Shown: positions 1-6,081 of the stretch, one piece after another | Layout of the letters: each line of letters opens with the position of its first letter | Numbering within the stretch: the stretch's first letter is position 1 | DNA from: JAILZP01 sp037444185 | Lineage (GTDB): Bacteria; Bacillota; Desulfotomaculia; Desulfotomaculales; Desulfocucumaceae | Direction: 5' to 3' | Length of the DNA stretch: 21,016 bases | Assembly (NCBI GenBank): GCA_037444185.1 | Contig: JBBIMW010000041.1 | Location: 1 to 21,016, forward strand | The notes under the pieces: model-generated | Told to the model about the DNA's origin: nothing | The model's database searches: none | What the model saw: the letters and a program-made list of their open reading frames with translations, nothing else | Translations under genes and position numbers: made by a program

Positions 1-66
1 ATTGTCATTGGATGGACTTTTTCCACCCATCTGAAAAAATTCTCCGGCCTTCCTATTGGAATCCCC

Positions 67-246
67 TTAAAGGACTTCAGCCTTAATAGATGATACTGGT
101 GGCCAATCCACCGGCATATCGTCAACTTTGCGTCCCGCAAAAGAAAGGAGCTCAAAGGGTTTTATCACTTCTCCCGGTTCAACGCCAACCTTTGCCAAAA
201 TGCGCCGTAAAGCCCCGGCTTTTAAGTCTGGGGATATAAGGCGCAT
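67..246 (-). CDS. hypothetical short ORF (59 aa), doubtful
   Basis: An open frame of 59 residues starting MRLISPDLKAGALRR and ending SSIKAEVL follows the prepilin peptidase gene on the same strand. The composition looks protein-like (acidic and basic residues mixed, a KVDDMPVDWPP stretch), and the frame stays open upstream into the peptidase gene. However, there is no convincing ribosome site before the ATG, and the start lies inside a 16-bp inverted repeat. I recognise no family. It could be the 3' remnant of a larger gene or a chance frame. Confidence 0.3.
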   Translation of the reverse strand: MRLISPDLKAGALRRILAKVGVEPGEVIKPFELLSFAGRKVDDMPVDWPPVSSIKAEVL

Positions 247-255
247 TTTGGCAAA
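191..255. repeat. 16-bp perfect inverted repeat with 33-base loop
   Basis: TTTGCCAAAATGCGCC at 191-206 is repeated exactly in inverted form at 240-255. The 33-base loop itself contains CCCC (213-216) facing GGGG (230-233), so the RNA would be a long two-stage hairpin. It lies just downstream of the last operon gene but is not followed by a T-run on the minus strand. It is therefore not a classical terminator of that operon. A mobile-element end or a structured RNA are alternatives. Confidence 0.75.
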
Positions 256-280
256 TTTTAAGGTGTAGAGCCCAAATCCC

Positions 281-742
281 TTAGTATATAAACACCGCCG
301 CCAGTATGGCAGCCGGCCCCAGCACGGCCCCGTAAGGCACAGCCCCGCCGGGCAGCCTGCCCAGGGCCACCATCACCCCGGCCTTTACTTGCCCGGTACT
401 GCGCCAGGCGGAGGCAAACCCCCAGGCCATGAGCACCAGCCCGGCAAGGATTGAGCCGCAGATCACCGGCTCCATGCCCAGGAAAAGCGAGAGCGCCACG
501 GCCAGTTTAAGGTCCCCCCCGCCCAGCTTCCCTCTGGCCAGAATATAAAGAAACAGGTACATGGCGAAGACCGCCAACGCCCCGTACAGGTGGCTGTACT
601 GGGCCGTGGCGATGCTGTAAAGGATCCCGATGGCGGCCGCCGGGTAGGTGTGCCGGTTGTAAATGGTCATTGATTTTATGTCCGTCCACGCGCAGACGGC
701 GGCCAGGGCCCCGGCAAAGGCAATGTTTATGTAAACAATCAA
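281..742 (-). CDS. tadV: prepilin peptidase, A24 family (CpaA/TadV type)
   Basis: This membrane aspartic protease removes the leader of Flp-type prepilins before pilus assembly. The 153-residue product is almost entirely hydrophobic, with about five to six membrane segments. It carries both catalytic aspartates of the A24 family: D21 in the TDIKS context and D77 in the GGGDLK (GxGD) motif. The length fits the short CpaA/TadV class, which lacks the N-terminal methylase domain of PilD. The chosen start is a TTG at 742, with GAGGTG about eight bases upstream; an ATG at 749 is in another frame. It is the last recognisable gene of the Tad half of the operon, 17 bases after the small membrane protein gene. 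Its expected substrate is the Flp pilin at 1390-1566. Confidence 0.9.
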   Translation of the reverse strand: MIVYINIAFAGALAAVCAWTDIKSMTIYNRHTYPAAAIGILYSIATAQYSHLYGALAVFAMYLFLYILARGKLGGGDLKLAVALSLFLGMEPVICGSILAGLVLMAWGFASAWRSTGQVKAGVMVALGRLPGGAVPYGAVLGPAAILAAVFIY

Positions 743-759
743 TTATCATTCACCTCAAA

Positions 760-969
760 TCAGCTAAAATTGTGATAAACGCAAACTGCGGTCAGCACTA
801 TTAATGCCCCCGCCATTACTCCGGCCCGGGTCCTGCATACCCCGGCGGAATAAAGCCCCAGGCGCAGGAAACCGAAGATGCCCTCAAGGATCGCCAGGCC
901 CAGCAGGACGGCGCCGATGGCCAGGGACCGGTCCATCAGGGTTGCGGCCGCGCTTAAAATTTCCTTCAT
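760..969 (-). CDS. small two-segment membrane protein (69 aa)
   Basis: The 69-residue product has two hydrophobic stretches, around residues 15-38 (SLAIGAVLLGLAILEGIFGF) and 46-65, separated by a short basic loop (CRTRAG). No family is recognised. The start is an ATG at 969 placed immediately after the stop of the DUF192 gene, so the two genes are probably translationally coupled. The prepilin peptidase follows after 17 bases. Its position between processing and assembly genes of a Tad locus suggests an accessory role in pilus biogenesis, but nothing in the sequence shows this. Confidence 0.65.
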   Translation of the reverse strand: MKEILSAAATLMDRSLAIGAVLLGLAILEGIFGFLRLGLYSAGVCRTRAGVMAGALIVLTAVCVYHNFS

Positions 970-1311
970 TCATTGGTGCACCGCCAAAACATCCCCGGGG
1001 CGGACCCTGCCCTTCGCCGTCCCGCCGGGGAACTCCACCACTGTCCGGGCTTCTTTCACATACGGGCTCACCCTGAACGGTGGCATTTCATGGATAACGC
1101 GCAGGACCCGCCCGGCGGGGTCCAGGAAAACCACGTCAATTGGAAACTTCATGAAGAACGTGTGCACCATCCCGCAGGGCGACAGGACCAGGGCGGACCC
1201 TGCGGGCATGGACTTTCTCCCCATCAGACCCGTAAACCGGCCGAAAAAGCCGCCCGCCCCCGCCGCATTCACGGCAATGACTTCTTTGGTCCTTAGATTA
1301 ACCAGTTCCAA
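970..1311 (-). CDS. DUF192 family protein
   Basis: The 113-residue product matches the DUF192 pattern closely. It has RFTGLMGRKSMP near the start, then VHTFFMKFPIDVVFLD, then PPFRVSPYVKEARTVVEFPGG, and ends with a GDVLAV strand. DUF192 proteins are small beta-rich proteins of unknown biochemical role, often secreted or periplasmic elsewhere; this one has no evident signal peptide. The start is a TTG at 1311 with GGGGG six bases upstream. The gene sits directly below the hairpin that follows the Flp pilin gene, so its transcription probably depends on read-through. Its presence inside a Tad operon hints at a role linked to pili, which is inference only. Confidence 0.88.
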   Translation of the reverse strand: MELVNLRTKEVIAVNAAGAGGFFGRFTGLMGRKSMPAGSALVLSPCGMVHTFFMKFPIDVVFLDPAGRVLRVIHEMPPFRVSPYVKEARTVVEFPGGTAKGRVRPGDVLAVHQ

Positions 1312-1324
1312 TTTAATCCCCCTG

Positions 1325-1363
1325 AAAAATGAAAAAGTCCCGCCCGGTTTTCCGGCGGGACTT
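1325..1363 (-). terminator. intrinsic terminator after the pilin gene
   Basis: On the minus strand a 12-bp GC-rich stem (AAGTCCCGCCGG pairing with CCGGGCGGGACTT, with one bulged base and a four-base AAAA loop) is followed by CTTTTTCATTTTT. It lies 27 bases past the Flp stop codon and just before the DUF192 ribosome site. It can act as a partial terminator or as a 3' stabiliser, letting pilin mRNA accumulate above that of the downstream processing genes. Confidence 0.8.
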
Positions 1364-1389
1364 CAACCGCACACCTGTTTTTGTTAGAT

Positions 1390-1566
1390 TTACCGCAAGG
1401 CGTTCCTGGCATCATTGACCTTGTCGCTAATGCCGGTTCCAAGAAACCTGAAAGCGACGATGGCGGCCACGGCCACCAGGGCGATGATCAGCCCGTACTC
1501 GGCCATGCCCTGCCCGTCCTGGTCGGCGTGGAGCTTTTTAACCTGACTGGACAAGTATTTGATCAT
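1390..1566 (-). CDS. flp: Flp-type pilin subunit
   Basis: This is the major subunit of the Tad/Flp pilus. The 58-residue prepilin has a basic leader (MIKYLSSQVKKLHADQDG) ending at G18. The mature part begins QGMAEYGLIIALVAV, with the hallmark Glu at +5 (E23) and Tyr at +6 (Y24), followed by a single hydrophobic helix. The mature pilin would be 40 residues. The start at 1566 is set by a strong site, GGGAGGTG at 1573-1580; a longer open frame from 1677 would add a Cys/Trp-rich stretch unlike any pilin leader and overlap tadC. TadC is 37 bases upstream and a terminator follows. Confidence 0.93.
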   Translation of the reverse strand: MIKYLSSQVKKLHADQDGQGMAEYGLIIALVAVAAIVAFRFLGTGISDKVNDARNALR

Positions 1567-1603
1567 TCCTTTCACCTCCCTTTTAAAATGTCCCCTGCCG
1601 GCC

Positions 1604-2452
1604 TCAGCCGCCGAAGGCCGCCAGAAGGTTCCACAGGATGGGGAACCCCAACAGCAAGAAAAGCGGCAGCAGAACAAAGGCGATGATGGGGAACAGTAGC
1701 TTGATGGTGAGCTCCCCGGCCAGCTTCTGGGTCTCCTGCCTCCTCCGGGCCAGTATCTTTTCGGCGTGGTGCCTGACCACCGGCTCCAGGGGGCTGCCGT
1801 ACCTCATGGCCTGCTGGATCTTACTGACCAGCCCCGTGAGCTCCGGTATGCCGCAGCGCAGGGCCATCTTGTTCAGCGCCATCGCCCGGCTGTCGCCGGT
1901 GGCCATGTCCATGAGCGCCCGGTTGATCTCACGGGCCAGTTCCCCCTTCATGGTCTTTGCCACTTCCTCCAGGGCGGTGAGTAAATCCGCCCCCTTAAGG
2001 GCGTTTCCCAGGAGCATGCAGAAGTCCGGGATGTCCCTTTTGATTGCCTCCACCCTGGCCTTAACCTTTTTGTTCAGCCACATCCCTGGAGCCAGGTAGA
2101 GAATTGCCGCAATCAGAATGCCCCAGTAAATATCGACCAGCCCCAGGAGGGCCGGAGGGACAAACACCGCCGCGCTGGCAACGGGGAGGGCTAACTGCAG
2201 TCCCGCGAAATACTCCGGCTGGATGTCCAGGGCGGCCTGGATGATCTTCCTCTGGAGCATCGTCCTGTTTACTTCGCTGCCCATCCTTTTGCCGGTTTTC
2301 TGGAGTATTTCGTCGGCCTTTCCCTTTAATTCCACCCCGCCGGGGAGCTTAAGCCTGTTTCCGGCAAACAGCGCCAGTATGGCGGTTGCGGCCAAAACCC
2401 CCGCCAGGACGGCGGCGTCGGCCCCCTGCAACAAACCGTAGAGGCTTTCCAT
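1604..2452 (-). CDS. tadC: Tad pilus inner-membrane platform protein TadC
   Basis: A GspF/T2SSF-family membrane protein that, with TadB, forms the inner-membrane platform on which the TadA ATPase acts. The 282 residues show an N-terminal membrane segment (about 14-30), a pair of segments around residues 85-125, a long cytoplasmic helical domain (NALKGADLLTALEEVAKTMKGELAREIN, then MRYGSPLEPVVRHHAEKILARRRQET), and a C-terminal hydrophobic pair. The basic RRRQ region before the last segments is typical of T2SSF domains. ATG at 2452 has GGGGGTG about ten bases upstream. It lies seven bases after tadB. Confidence 0.9.
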   Translation of the reverse strand: MESLYGLLQGADAAVLAGVLAATAILALFAGNRLKLPGGVELKGKADEILQKTGKRMGSEVNRTMLQRKIIQAALDIQPEYFAGLQLALPVASAAVFVPPALLGLVDIYWGILIAAILYLAPGMWLNKKVKARVEAIKRDIPDFCMLLGNALKGADLLTALEEVAKTMKGELAREINRALMDMATGDSRAMALNKMALRCGIPELTGLVSKIQQAMRYGSPLEPVVRHHAEKILARRRQETQKLAGELTIKLLFPIIAFVLLPLFLLLGFPILWNLLAAFGG

Positions 2453-2459
2453 TCGTTAC

Positions 2460-3320
2460 TTACACCCCCTGCCCCAGGGTGCTTTTGATCATCCTGCGGG
2501 TTATCACGTTGCCCAGGATGATCCAGGCCGTGGCCAGCGCAAATACCAAGGCCCCTTCGACGGTGTTGAACAGCGGGTCGGCGAACCCGGGGGCCATTAC
2601 CCTTGCAAACCCCACGAACACGAAGGGTAAGGCGGTCAACACCTTCAGCGTCATTATGTTCTGGGCCACGGCGGCGGACACTATGCCGCGGAAACTCTCC
2701 CTGTCCTCGTAGGACTCCATGGCGTGCCGGCAGATCTCCCCCAGATCGCAGCCCACCCGGCTGTACAGGCCCATGCCGATGGAGAGGACCCTCAGCTCCT
2801 CCCAGCCCGTTTCCCTTCTCACCGCTTCCAATGCCTGGACCAGGGTATCCCCGGTCCTTACCCGGCGCAGCACCTCGTAGAAAACGTCCCGGGCCGGCCG
2901 GGGCATGTTGGGCACGGCGTCCTCCAGTGCCTGGTAGGGGTTCAGCCCCCCGTACATGGCGCTCTCCAGCTGGCCCAGCACGTCCGCGAACTGGCTCCTC
3001 AGAAGATCCATCCTTTCGTCTTCCTGCCTCTTCTTCCACCACTTGAGGACGAAGGTGCCGCTGAACAAACCAGCCAGGGCGAAGTACCAGGTCCCTGTCA
3101 CGGCCAGGGCCATACCTCCCAAGGCGATCCCGCCGGCAATGACGATTAATTTGTCTTCAGCCGGTTTTACCCGTTCCTTTCGGGTCTCTATTACTTCATC
3201 CCCCAGCTTCACCCACCTATTCCAAAAACTTACCTTTTGTCCGGCCAATAGCCAGAATACTCCTGCAAAGGCAAAAAAAGACGCCAGCATTATCAAGCCA
3301 GAACCTTGCAACGGATCCAT
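2460..3320 (-). CDS. tadB: Tad pilus inner-membrane platform protein TadB
   Basis: The partner of TadC in the inner-membrane platform and a member of the GspF/T2SSF family. It has an N-terminal membrane segment (residues 9-26), a second pair around 95-125, the cytoplasmic T2SSF core (QLESAMYGGLNPYQALEDAV, then VRRETGWEELRVLSIGMGLYSRVGCDLGEICRHAMESYEDRESFRG) and C-terminal membrane segments. The start is uncertain. The ATG at 3320 directly abuts GGGAGG (too close) and overlaps tadA by 28 bases. A TTG at 3296, overlapping the tadA stop as TTGA with AAGG seven bases upstream, would give 278 residues and is equally plausible. Confidence 0.9.
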   Translation of the reverse strand: MDPLQGSGLIMLASFFAFAGVFWLLAGQKVSFWNRWVKLGDEVIETRKERVKPAEDKLIVIAGGIALGGMALAVTGTWYFALAGLFSGTFVLKWWKKRQEDERMDLLRSQFADVLGQLESAMYGGLNPYQALEDAVPNMPRPARDVFYEVLRRVRTGDTLVQALEAVRRETGWEELRVLSIGMGLYSRVGCDLGEICRHAMESYEDRESFRGIVSAAVAQNIMTLKVLTALPFVFVGFARVMAPGFADPLFNTVEGALVFALATAWIILGNVITRRMIKSTLGQGV

Positions 3321-4507
3321 CCTCCCTCGTCAATGAACGGTTCCCGGCGATAAAACTCCTGCGCCACCCATTCAAAGGAGTCGTTTTTAAGATTATACTG
3401 CCACAAGACATTCAGCTTTACTTTCAATACACCCCCGGCCCTTTCCAACCCCGCCACTTCACAGATGTGATCCAGCCGCCTCCTTCCCGTACGGTCCTTC
3501 AGGACGTGGATGAACATATCCACGGCGTCCGCCACCTGCTCCACAATGCCGTCGTAGGGTATGTCCAGTTTGGCCATCTGGACCATGTTCACCAGCCTCC
3601 TGGTGCAGTGCCGGGCCGAGTTGGCGTGGGCGGTGGTCAGGGACCCCTTGTGGCCGGTGTTCATGGCCTGGAGCATGTCGAAGGTCTCCCCGGCCCGGCA
3701 CTCGCCCACGATGATCCTTTTCGGGGCCATCCTCAGGGCGTCCACCACCAAATCCCTGGGGGTTATCTCCATCCTTGCGTCGGCGGTGGCCGGCCTTGCC
3801 TCCAGGCTCCTGACGTTGCTGTGCTGAAGCTGTAATTCCGCCGGATCTTCAATGGTGATGATGCTCTCCTCCTCCGGAATAAAGGAAGCCGCGCAGTTTA
3901 AAACCGTGGTCTTGCCGGAGCTGGTGCCCCCGCTGATGACGATGTTCTGCTTCGATATGACGGCGGCCCTCAAGAATCCCACGATTTCCGGCGTCATTAC
4001 GTTCCTTTTGATCAGATTTTCCACCGTCATGTCCTTCCGGAACCGGCGGATGGTGAACATGGCGCCCTGCACCGCCACCGGGGGGATGTGGGCGATCATC
4101 CTGGAGCCGTCGATGAGCCGGGCGTTCACTTTGGGGTTGGCCATGTCAATCTTCCTGCCGGTGGGGGCCAGCATCCTTTCCAGTACGTCCCGGATGTGCT
4201 CCTCGCTCCTGAACCTCACCCCTTCGGCCACCCTCTCTACGCCGTGCTTTTCGATCCTTACAATGTCCCTGCTTGCTTTAATTTCCGTCACCTCCGGGTC
4301 GTAAAAGAAGGGCTCGACGGGGCCGTACCCCAGAAGGTCGTTGCCCAGCTCCTCCACCAGGATCCGGGCCGCCGCCTCGCCCAGGGGCACATCCCTTTCC
4401 AACAGCCCCCTCATTACGATGCTTTTAAGCTTTGACCGGACAATGGGATCCCGGCTCATGGTCCTTTCTTCGGGCCTCAATATGTTGCTCAGGGCGGTCT
4501 GGACGTA
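3293..4507 (-). CDS. tadA: Tad secretion ATPase TadA/CpaF (N-terminus lost in gap)
   Basis: The hexameric secretion ATPase that powers Flp pilus assembly. The visible 404 residues include the N-terminal helical region (GNDLLGYGPVEPFFYDPEVTEI), the R/D-rich linker (MANPKVNARLIDGSRMIAHIPP), Walker A GGTSSGKTT, the Asp box (SIITIEDPAELQLQ), Walker B (RIIVGECRAGE) and the His box (TTAHANSARHCTRRL). All catalytic elements are intact. The gene runs into 100 N at 4508, so its start and probably some tens of residues are missing; any reading frame continued through the N run is an artefact. It follows tadZ and overlaps the annotated tadB start. Confidence 0.95.
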   Translation of the reverse strand, partial: YVQTALSNILRPEERTMSRDPIVRSKLKSIVMRGLLERDVPLGEAAARILVEELGNDLLGYGPVEPFFYDPEVTEIKASRDIVRIEKHGVERVAEGVRFRSEEHIRDVLERMLAPTGRKIDMANPKVNARLIDGSRMIAHIPPVAVQGAMFTIRRFRKDMTVENLIKRNVMTPEIVGFLRAAVISKQNIVISGGTSSGKTTVLNCAASFIPEEESIITIEDPAELQLQHSNVRSLEARPATADARMEITPRDLVVDALRMAPKRIIVGECRAGETFDMLQAMNTGHKGSLTTAHANSARHCTRRLVNMVQMAKLDIPYDGIVEQVADAVDMFIHVLKDRTGRRRLDHICEVAGLERAGGVLKVKLNVLWQYNLKNDSFEWVAQEFYRREPFIDEGGWIRCKVLA

Positions 4508-4607
4508 NNNNNNNNNNNNNNNNNNNNNNNNNNNNNNNNNNNNNNNNNNNNNNNNNNNNNNNNNNNNNNNNNNNNNNNNNNNNNNNNNNNNNNNNNNNNN
4601 NNNNNNN
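4508..4607. other. assembly gap (100 N)
   Basis: Exactly 100 unknown bases, a usual placeholder length for a scaffold gap. The two flanking genes (tadZ ending, tadA beginning) are in different minus-strand frames, and each lacks the terminus expected there. The true distance is probably larger than 100 bases, and no statement about the tadZ-tadA junction can be made. Confidence 0.99.
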
Positions 4608-5409
4608 GGCGGCGGTTGTTGGCCTCGGCCACTCCAATGGAATGGGGCAGGATCCCGAAAATATCCAGCCTGCTTTCCAAATCCCCGGGACGGATCCCTC
4701 CGGGAACCCCGGCCTGGTTCAGCACAGCACGCACCCTTTCCAGACATCCCAGCCTGTGCATGAAGCTGTTGTTTTCCTGCAGCAGGTCGATGCTGATCCT
4801 GTCCGGACTGAATACAGTGATGATTACATCGGCCACCAGGGCGGCCGCCCAGGTGTTGTTGTCGATTTTGGCCGGGGGGCAGTCGAGAAGTATATAGTCG
4901 CGGTTTTCTTTTAAAAGGGTGAGCATCTTCAGTACCAAGGCCGGGGTGACTTTATCAACGTGATCGAGGTGAATTACCCCCGGCACCGCCATGATCCCGG
5001 ATGAATGTTGGAAAAGGCCCCTGGCAATGTCCCCGGGGCCGTAAATATCCTCCCAGTCGAGAATATTAACCAGGCATTCCCCGGCCGGCAGCCCCATCCT
5101 GCCCCTGACGCCTCCGTAACCATCGAGGTCTATCAACACTACCCTTTCTGGATGAGACAGGGCCAAAAGTCCCGCCAGATTTACAGCCACCGTGGTGGCC
5201 CCATCCCCCCCGGCCGCCCCCTGGACCGCGATAATTTTTCCGTGTCCCGCCAGGGCCCGGGGGCTTACCGGCAGATTGAACAATTTTAACGGGCGGGAAA
5301 TGTCTTCTTCCTTCAACCCATTATTGTCCCCGCCGGCCCGCCAGAGGACAAATTCTTCTTCCGCCGGAGGATTGGGGGGGGTTTTCTTTAAAAAAATGTT
5401 TTTGAGCAT
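4608..5409 (-). CDS. tadZ: TadZ/CpaE-like MinD-family ATPase (C-terminus lost in gap)
   Basis: A ParA/MinD-superfamily protein that positions the Tad pilus machine at the cell pole or membrane. The visible 267 residues begin with a Pro-rich tail and then show the nucleotide-binding fold. The P-loop is GAAGGDGATT (64-73), VLIDLDGYGG is the A-prime strand, and YILLDCPPAKID is the Walker B strand. The P-loop is deviant: Ala stands where both the signature lysine (66) and the Walker A lysine (71) are expected, as is known for several TadZ proteins. There is no N-terminal receiver-like domain, unlike many CpaE proteins; such domains are instead found in the protein encoded at 6082-7893. ATG at 5409 has GGGGAGGG seven bases upstream and begins one base after the cpaB stop. 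Confidence 0.88.
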
Positions 5410-5410
5410 T

Positions 5411-6073
5411 TTACTGCCCTCCCCCGGCTGAAAGGGTGATGGAGAATTTCTTCCCCCGCACTGTCCCTTCGGCCACCCTTTTGGCTTCTTCAGGGGTGAC
5501 GGCGATTATGTACGCGCCTTTGCCCGCCGGGTAAGACGCCGCCAGGGAATCAGCCTTTTCCGCATGTAACGGAACCTTCAGCACCACCGCCTCCCTGGCC
5601 GCGCAGTCCACTTTGGTTACAGCGTCCTTTCCGTGCTGGACAACTATCTCGGTGAATACATTCACCCTGTCCCCCACCGCAAGACCCCTCATACCGGTTG
5701 AGGTTTCCGCCGGCAGGTCCACGGCCTCCCTGCCAGGAGCCAGGGATCCGAGGACCGCCTTCAGGCTGCCCGTGTCAGCGGTAATGTGGCCTTTACGGAT
5801 CACTTCGCCGGGAAAAATAGTTCCGGAAACCACTGTCTTTCCCCTCACCTTCTGCAATGATGTTTCAGCCTCCTTGGGGACCACCGATAAAGGATATTCC
5901 TTCAGCGCGACATTCTGCTGATTCAAAACAGTTCCTATGGGCAGTTTATCCAAGGCCACCACCACTTTGACGCCGGGGGTGTTAACTTTCACGTAGTGCC
6001 AGACCAGACCCCCGGCTGCGAGGGCCAGCAACAAAGCTGTCAGTATGTGCGAAATTTTTTTGATTTTTGACAT
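5411..6073 (-). CDS. cpaB: Flp pilus assembly protein CpaB/RcpC (SAF domain)
   Basis: CpaB/RcpC proteins take part in Flp pilus assembly at the cell envelope. The 220-residue product has an N-terminal membrane anchor (HILTALLLALAAGGLVWHYV, residues 9-28). An SAF domain follows (about 36-98: VVVALDKLPIGTVLNQQNV, then VVSGTIFPGEVIRKGHI), and then the CpaB C-terminal domain with the typical PGREAVDLPAE and GLAVGDRVNVF segments. I chose the ATG at 6073 with GAGGTGG just upstream; a TTG at 6085, overlapping the stop of the upstream gene, would add four residues. In Gram-negatives it works with the RcpA secretin, which is absent here. Confidence 0.88.
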   Translation of the reverse strand: MSKIKKISHILTALLLALAAGGLVWHYVKVNTPGVKVVVALDKLPIGTVLNQQNVALKEYPLSVVPKEAETSLQKVRGKTVVSGTIFPGEVIRKGHITADTGSLKAVLGSLAPGREAVDLPAETSTGMRGLAVGDRVNVFTEIVVQHGKDAVTKVDCAAREAVVLKVPLHAEKADSLAASYPAGKGAYIIAVTPEEAKRVAEGTVRGKKFSITLSAGGGQ

Positions 6074-6081
6074 GGGCCACC

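Noticed and set aside
1567..1677. N-terminal extension of the Flp pilin to 95 aa
   Set aside because: It would overlap tadC, lacks a ribosome site and adds a Cys/Trp-rich stretch; the GGGAGGTG site supports the 58-aa pilin.
3293..4747. 484-aa frame for TadA reading through the N run
   Set aside because: The part beyond 4508 is in the wrong frame for TadZ and is joined only by unknown bases. TadA is annotated only up to 4507.
4489..5409. 306-aa frame for TadZ reading through the N run into tadA
   Set aside because: The end after the gap is an artefact of the placeholder length. The coding region is cut at 4608.
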